Shown: positions 61,170-64,000 of the stretch, in pieces
How positions within the stretch are numbered: position 1 is the stretch's first letter
Layout of the letters: each line of letters begins with the position of its first letter
Origin: CALINF01 sp039990395
GTDB lineage: Bacteria; Pseudomonadota; Gammaproteobacteria; Pseudomonadales; Halieaceae
Direction: 5' to 3'
Assembly (NCBI GenBank): GCA_039990395.1
Contig: JBDXFZ010000146.1
Span: 1,054,001-1,118,000 of the forward strand
DNA: 64,000 nucleotides
Notes under the pieces: model-generated
The model's input: only the letters and a program-made list of their open reading frames with translations
Database searches by the model: none
What the model was told of the DNA's origin: nothing
Made by a program: the position numbers and the translations under genes

Positions 61170-61718
61170 GTGCAAGATCATTGGGCCAGCATCATCGAAG
61201 CAATAGGCGAAGATCTTTCGCGCCCCGGCTTACAGGACACCCCCGAGCGAGCAGCGAAAGCATTCGAGTTTCTGACTCAAGGATACCAACAATCGGTATC
61301 AGAAGTTGTTAACAACGCACTGTTCCCTTCTGAGTCCAGCGAAATGGTGTTGGTGCAGGACATCGAACTGTATTCCCTGTGTGAACACCACCTACTGCCG
61401 TTTATCGGCAAGTGCCACGTTGCCTATCTTCCAACGGGGCAGGTACTCGGCCTTTCGAAAATCGCGCGTATCGTCGATGTGTTTGCCAGGCGCTTGCAAA
61501 TACAAGAGTCGCTAACCACCCAGATTGCCGAAACCATTATGGAAGTAACGCAAGCCGAAGGTGTTGGCGTTATTATTGAAGCTCAACATATGTGCATGAT
61601 GATGCGCGGGGTGCAGAAACAGAACTCGCTGATGAAAACATCAGCCATGCTGGGCAGTTTCCGAGCAGAACGCGCAACACGCGATGAGTTTTTATCCTTA
61701 ATGAAACTCAACCGTTAG
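61170..61718 (+). CDS. folE: GTP cyclohydrolase I
   Basis: FolE opens the imidazole ring of GTP to give 7,8-dihydroneopterin triphosphate for folate. The 182-residue protein has zinc ligands Cys71 and His74 (CEHHLLPF) and Cys142 (HMCMMMRGV). The start is a GTG with a weak upstream GGAGAG. It converges on the DUF4892 gene with 17 bases between the stops. Confidence 0.95.
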   Translation: MQDHWASIIEAIGEDLSRPGLQDTPERAAKAFEFLTQGYQQSVSEVVNNALFPSESSEMVLVQDIELYSLCEHHLLPFIGKCHVAYLPTGQVLGLSKIARIVDVFARRLQIQESLTTQIAETIMEVTQAEGVGVIIEAQHMCMMMRGVQKQNSLMKTSAMLGSFRAERATRDEFLSLMKLNR

Positions 61719-61735
61719 TCTTACAAAAACAGGGG

Positions 61736-62311
61736 TTACCGTACGTCCATTTTCAGCAGATCAGTGTGTAGATACTGTCTGTCGGACGTGCGTGCAGACG
61801 CATACATCAACAACCGATACTCTGCTTGGCCTTCGGTGATCCGGTAGACGCGATAGCGCTGCTGTTCATCTCGACCATACAAAATACGCTGCCCAAATAC
61901 ACGACTGGCCCACTGCGACCCTGGGCCACAAGCGCGCCCTTCACAACTAAACAGCAAGACGTGATCCGGCAATTCAGCCACACTATTTTCCAGCTCGCTT
62001 AGCACCTCCGATGACGTGAACCCATCGACTATCTGCCACGTTGTGCGCTGTAACAAACCGCTCGCTCTCTCACTGGTCTTGAAACGCCAACTGCCAGCTA
62101 CCTTGCGCAGCGCCCCAAGCCCCACCTCGTGATCGATGGTTTGCTCCTGGCTGGCTTCGATCGCCACCGCATGGGGATACGCGTCCAACTGCAGCAATAC
62201 GCCCTCCACTGCAGCCGGTTCACTGGCCATGGACCGAGTGCAGAACAACAGCAATGTGCTCAGGCAAATAGTTTGCCATAGGAAATCTTTCGGACTATCA
62301 ACACCAACCAT
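61736..62311 (-). CDS. DUF4892 family periplasmic protein
   Basis: A 191-residue protein with a signal peptide (hydrophobic core about residues 12-25, cleavage near SMASE). It matches the DUF4892 pattern: LGALRKVAGSWRFKTSERASGLLQRTTWQI, then LFSCEGRACGPGSQWASRVF, LYGRDEQQRYRVYR. The two cysteines in CEGRACG may form a disulfide. Function unknown. It is the last gene of a gpsA-sixA-hydrolase operon. Confidence 0.82.
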   Translation of the reverse strand: MVGVDSPKDFLWQTICLSTLLLFCTRSMASEPAAVEGVLLQLDAYPHAVAIEASQEQTIDHEVGLGALRKVAGSWRFKTSERASGLLQRTTWQIVDGFTSSEVLSELENSVAELPDHVLLFSCEGRACGPGSQWASRVFGQRILYGRDEQQRYRVYRITEGQAEYRLLMYASARTSDRQYLHTDLLKMDVR

Positions 62312-62320
62312 AAATGACGA

Positions 62321-63172
62321 TTACGCCTCCAAAAACGTGCAAATTCGTTGCGCTACTGAATGCGCATTATCTTCCATATGGAAATGATGACCACCCTCCA
62401 CCACCTCAATTACCCGCTCCGTGAGGTAAGATTCTGCTAATGCGGTGATCTCCGGATGACCTGCGTATCCATCACTGGCCATCATTAGTAATACGGGAGC
62501 CGCGATGGACTGGAGCACAGATTTCGATTGAGCGGCGGTTAATTTTACCGCCGATGCGCCAAACAGGCGCGGATCGGTTGTCCACGTGAATGCATCATTC
62601 AGGGGCTTGAGGTTTCTTTGCATTAGCACAGTGGCTGCCTCTACAGTTAGCCCCTTGGCAGCGCGCAGTTTGATCGCCTGGTCAAGAGACTCGACGCGGG
62701 GTGGTACTTTATTGAGGTAACGGGTGCGGTCCCGAAGCCATTCCTGCAATTGCACTGAGAATGCCTCCTCTTCGACAGCGCGTGGCAGCAAAGCATCGAG
62801 CAAAATCAATTTGCGTACGCGAGCAGGTGTCGCAGCAGCTACCAGTGTGGAAATAATGCCACCACGTGAGTGCCCAAGAAGGTCAAACTCGTCCCACTCC
62901 AATTGATCGGCTACGTCCAATATTTGAGGTAAGTCCTCCCATATCTGATAGCCAGAATGCGGTGAACGTGAGTCACTCAGGCCGTGACCAGTAAGATCCA
63001 ATGCAACGACCTGTCGGTTGGTGATAAATGGAGCCAATAGCGCGAAGCTTGCGGCGTTATCAAGCCAACCATGCAGTGCCAGCAAGGGGGGATTGTTTTC
63101 ATCCCCCCAAGCCAAACCCGCGATGGTCAAATCATCGACCTGCCATTGCAACTGCCTTGGCTGAGAAGTCAT
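62321..63172 (-). CDS. alpha/beta-hydrolase
   Basis: A 283-residue alpha/beta-fold hydrolase. Nucleophile Ser102 lies in LLGHSRGGIIS, HGWLDNAASF is the oxyanion loop, and the late histidine is in VEGGHHFHMED. The acid is probably in the LMMASDGYAGHPEI region. Substrate not determined; the closest relatives are marine gammaproteobacterial esterases or serine hydrolases. Its start shares a base with the sixA stop (1-base overlap). Confidence 0.88.
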   Translation of the reverse strand: MTSQPRQLQWQVDDLTIAGLAWGDENNPPLLALHGWLDNAASFALLAPFITNRQVVALDLTGHGLSDSRSPHSGYQIWEDLPQILDVADQLEWDEFDLLGHSRGGIISTLVAAATPARVRKLILLDALLPRAVEEEAFSVQLQEWLRDRTRYLNKVPPRVESLDQAIKLRAAKGLTVEAATVLMQRNLKPLNDAFTWTTDPRLFGASAVKLTAAQSKSVLQSIAAPVLLMMASDGYAGHPEITALAESYLTERVIEVVEGGHHFHMEDNAHSVAQRICTFLEA

Positions 63173-63675
63173 TACATTCCCACGCCATACTCAGGCGGCA
63201 AACACCAGAACTGTAAACTTGCCTGGCCAGGGCCTGTCATCCCTAATTCCACCGTTGCCAGGCCACCGGGAGGAAGCAACGCCACCTTACCTGGCTCACC
63301 TGTCCAGTAGTCCAGCAGCAGCGAAACCAGAGGCTGGTGTGATACTAGCAGCAGATGGGCGTCGGGCGCGGCGGTGTCGGCCCACTGCGTAACCAGAGCA
63401 TCGACGTGTTCCACTGATGCAGCAGGCACCAAGGCGCTAGCGTCACACACACGCGTTTGTGTAAAGACGCCCGCAATAATATCCGCGGTTTGCCGAGCAC
63501 GTAGCAAGGTACTGGAGAAAACGGCTTCTGGCGCTGGCAGGTTCAGCGCTTTGAGATGGGACACGAATTGATGACAGCCAAAACCAATGTCATCCATACC
63601 GCTACCCGTCAGCTCTCGCTGTTCATCGGGGATCGTTTGCTCCGCCTCCCCATGCCGCCATACCGTTATGATCAT
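63172..63675 (-). CDS. sixA: phosphohistidine phosphatase SixA
   Basis: A 167-residue histidine phosphatase matching SixA, which removes phosphate from histidine-phosphorylated signalling proteins (ArcB in E. coli, NPr in the nitrogen PTS). Catalytic His8 is in VWRHGEAEQ; the second histidine is in LLLVSHQPLVS. Its start directly follows the gpsA stop with no gap, so the two are read together. Confidence 0.9.
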   Translation of the reverse strand: MIITVWRHGEAEQTIPDEQRELTGSGMDDIGFGCHQFVSHLKALNLPAPEAVFSSTLLRARQTADIIAGVFTQTRVCDASALVPAASVEHVDALVTQWADTAAPDAHLLLVSHQPLVSLLLDYWTGEPGKVALLPPGGLATVELGMTGPGQASLQFWCLPPEYGVGM

Positions 63676-64000
63676 CTAAGGCTCGCTTGTGACAAACTCT
63701 ACATCCTGAGACTGCTCTGACGAAATCATATCATTGAACAGCTCTGAAACGGGGCGATGCTCATACAAAATGGCGTATAGCCCCTTCACCAGTGGCATCG
63801 GGACGTCGCGACGATCAGCCTCTACCTTGAGCAAGCCCAGTGTATTGATGCCCTCAGCGATTTGATCCATCGCACCTAAAACCTCGTCCAGCGACTCACC
63901 CTTGCCTACCGCATACCCGACTCGATAGTTACGCGACAGGGGCGATGAGCAGGTAACAAATAGATCGCCGACACCACTCAGGCCCAGAAAAGTCATCGGA
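63676..64000 (-). CDS. gpsA: glycerol-3-phosphate dehydrogenase [NAD(P)+], C-terminal fragment
   Basis: The frame is open to the right edge of the window, so only the C-terminal 108 residues are seen. GpsA makes glycerol 3-phosphate for phospholipid synthesis. The fragment has the MTFLGLSGVGDLFVTCSSPLSRNYRVG motif, the family's GDLxxT...SRN signature, and VKGLYAILYEHRPVSEL near the end. Adjacent to sixA with no gap. Confidence 0.93.
   Translation of the reverse strand, partial: PMTFLGLSGVGDLFVTCSSPLSRNYRVGYAVGKGESLDEVLGAMDQIAEGINTLGLLKVEADRRDVPMPLVKGLYAILYEHRPVSELFNDMISSEQSQDVEFVTSEP

Noticed and set aside
1..64000. CRISPR array, prophage, transposase, toxin-antitoxin or defence system
   Set aside because: No regularly spaced repeats, integrase, transposase, phage structural genes or defence-type nucleases were seen on either strand. 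Only the tRNA-Ser 3'-end duplication hints at past integration.

Overview
The window is a gene-dense stretch of chromosome from an aerobic gammaproteobacterium. Almost every gene is a close counterpart of a Pseudomonas-type housekeeping or catabolic gene. Familiar groups include cysB/thrH/pabB, queF with a YadG/YadH-type ABC transporter and a PA2817-family gene, aroC/prmB, and gpsA/sixA. The B12-dependent propionate module, the arginine transaminase pair, the Spinster-like MFS carrier and the Tat amine oxidase fit a marine oligotroph of the Cellvibrionales/Halieaceae (OM60/NOR5) type. That placement is inferred from gene content only. I see no prophage, IS element, CRISPR array, toxin-antitoxin pair or defence island.

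Layout. 1-10.1 kb: 3' end of a DAHP synthase, nfuA, cobalamin-dependent metH, two small membrane proteins, cysI with its DUF934 partner, a CPA2 antiporter and icd. 10.2-16.5 kb: a tightly packed rightward operon, rluE-nudJ-mnmA-hflD-purB-roxA-GNAT, mostly concerned with RNA and ribosome modification. 16.5-20.3 kb: a PHP-type phosphatase diverging from aruI-aruH (arginine transaminase pathway). 20.3-28.9 kb: a leftward operon holding a complete propionyl-CoA to succinyl-CoA module. It encodes a divergent carboxylase made of a carboxyltransferase and a biotin carboxylase/biotin carrier fusion, followed by the epimerase, mutase, MeaB GTPase and a Rieske protein.

29.1-43.7 kb: pabB, thrH, cysB, a 5'-nucleotidase, an acetyl-CoA hydrolase/transferase, an AGCS symporter, a D-cysteine desulfhydrase-like enzyme, an orphan yajC, xthA, a MarR regulator, an outer-membrane barrel, bcp, a Nudix enzyme, a flavin reductase and moaCDE. 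43.8-48.7 kb: MFS carrier, Tat amine oxidase, GST-like protein and a histidine phosphatase. 48.8-52.5 kb: tRNA-Ser with a duplicated 3' end and duplicated terminator, queF, an ABC exporter, a PA2817-family gene, then tRNA-Glu and tRNA-Gly. 52.5-58.1 kb: msrB and a leftward run of overlapping genes (periplasmic methyltransferase, yheU, tusA, epmC, xni, pdxB, NAD-kinase-like). 58.2-64 kb: gcvR, a prmB-aroC-small membrane protein operon, folE, and gpsA-sixA-hydrolase-DUF4892.

Functional links. CysB, encoded here, is the expected activator of cysI/DUF934, also encoded here. MetH and methylmalonyl-CoA mutase both need B12. MnmA, TusA, NfuA and cysI all serve sulfur and Fe-S metabolism. RluE, RoxA, MnmA, EpmC and QueF all serve translation. 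No wholly new system is evident. The points most worth a second look are the divergent acyl-CoA carboxylase, the tRNA-Ser 3'-end duplication, the orphan yajC, the GNAT fusion downstream of roxA, and the small membrane proteins with strong ribosome-binding sites or unusual starts.
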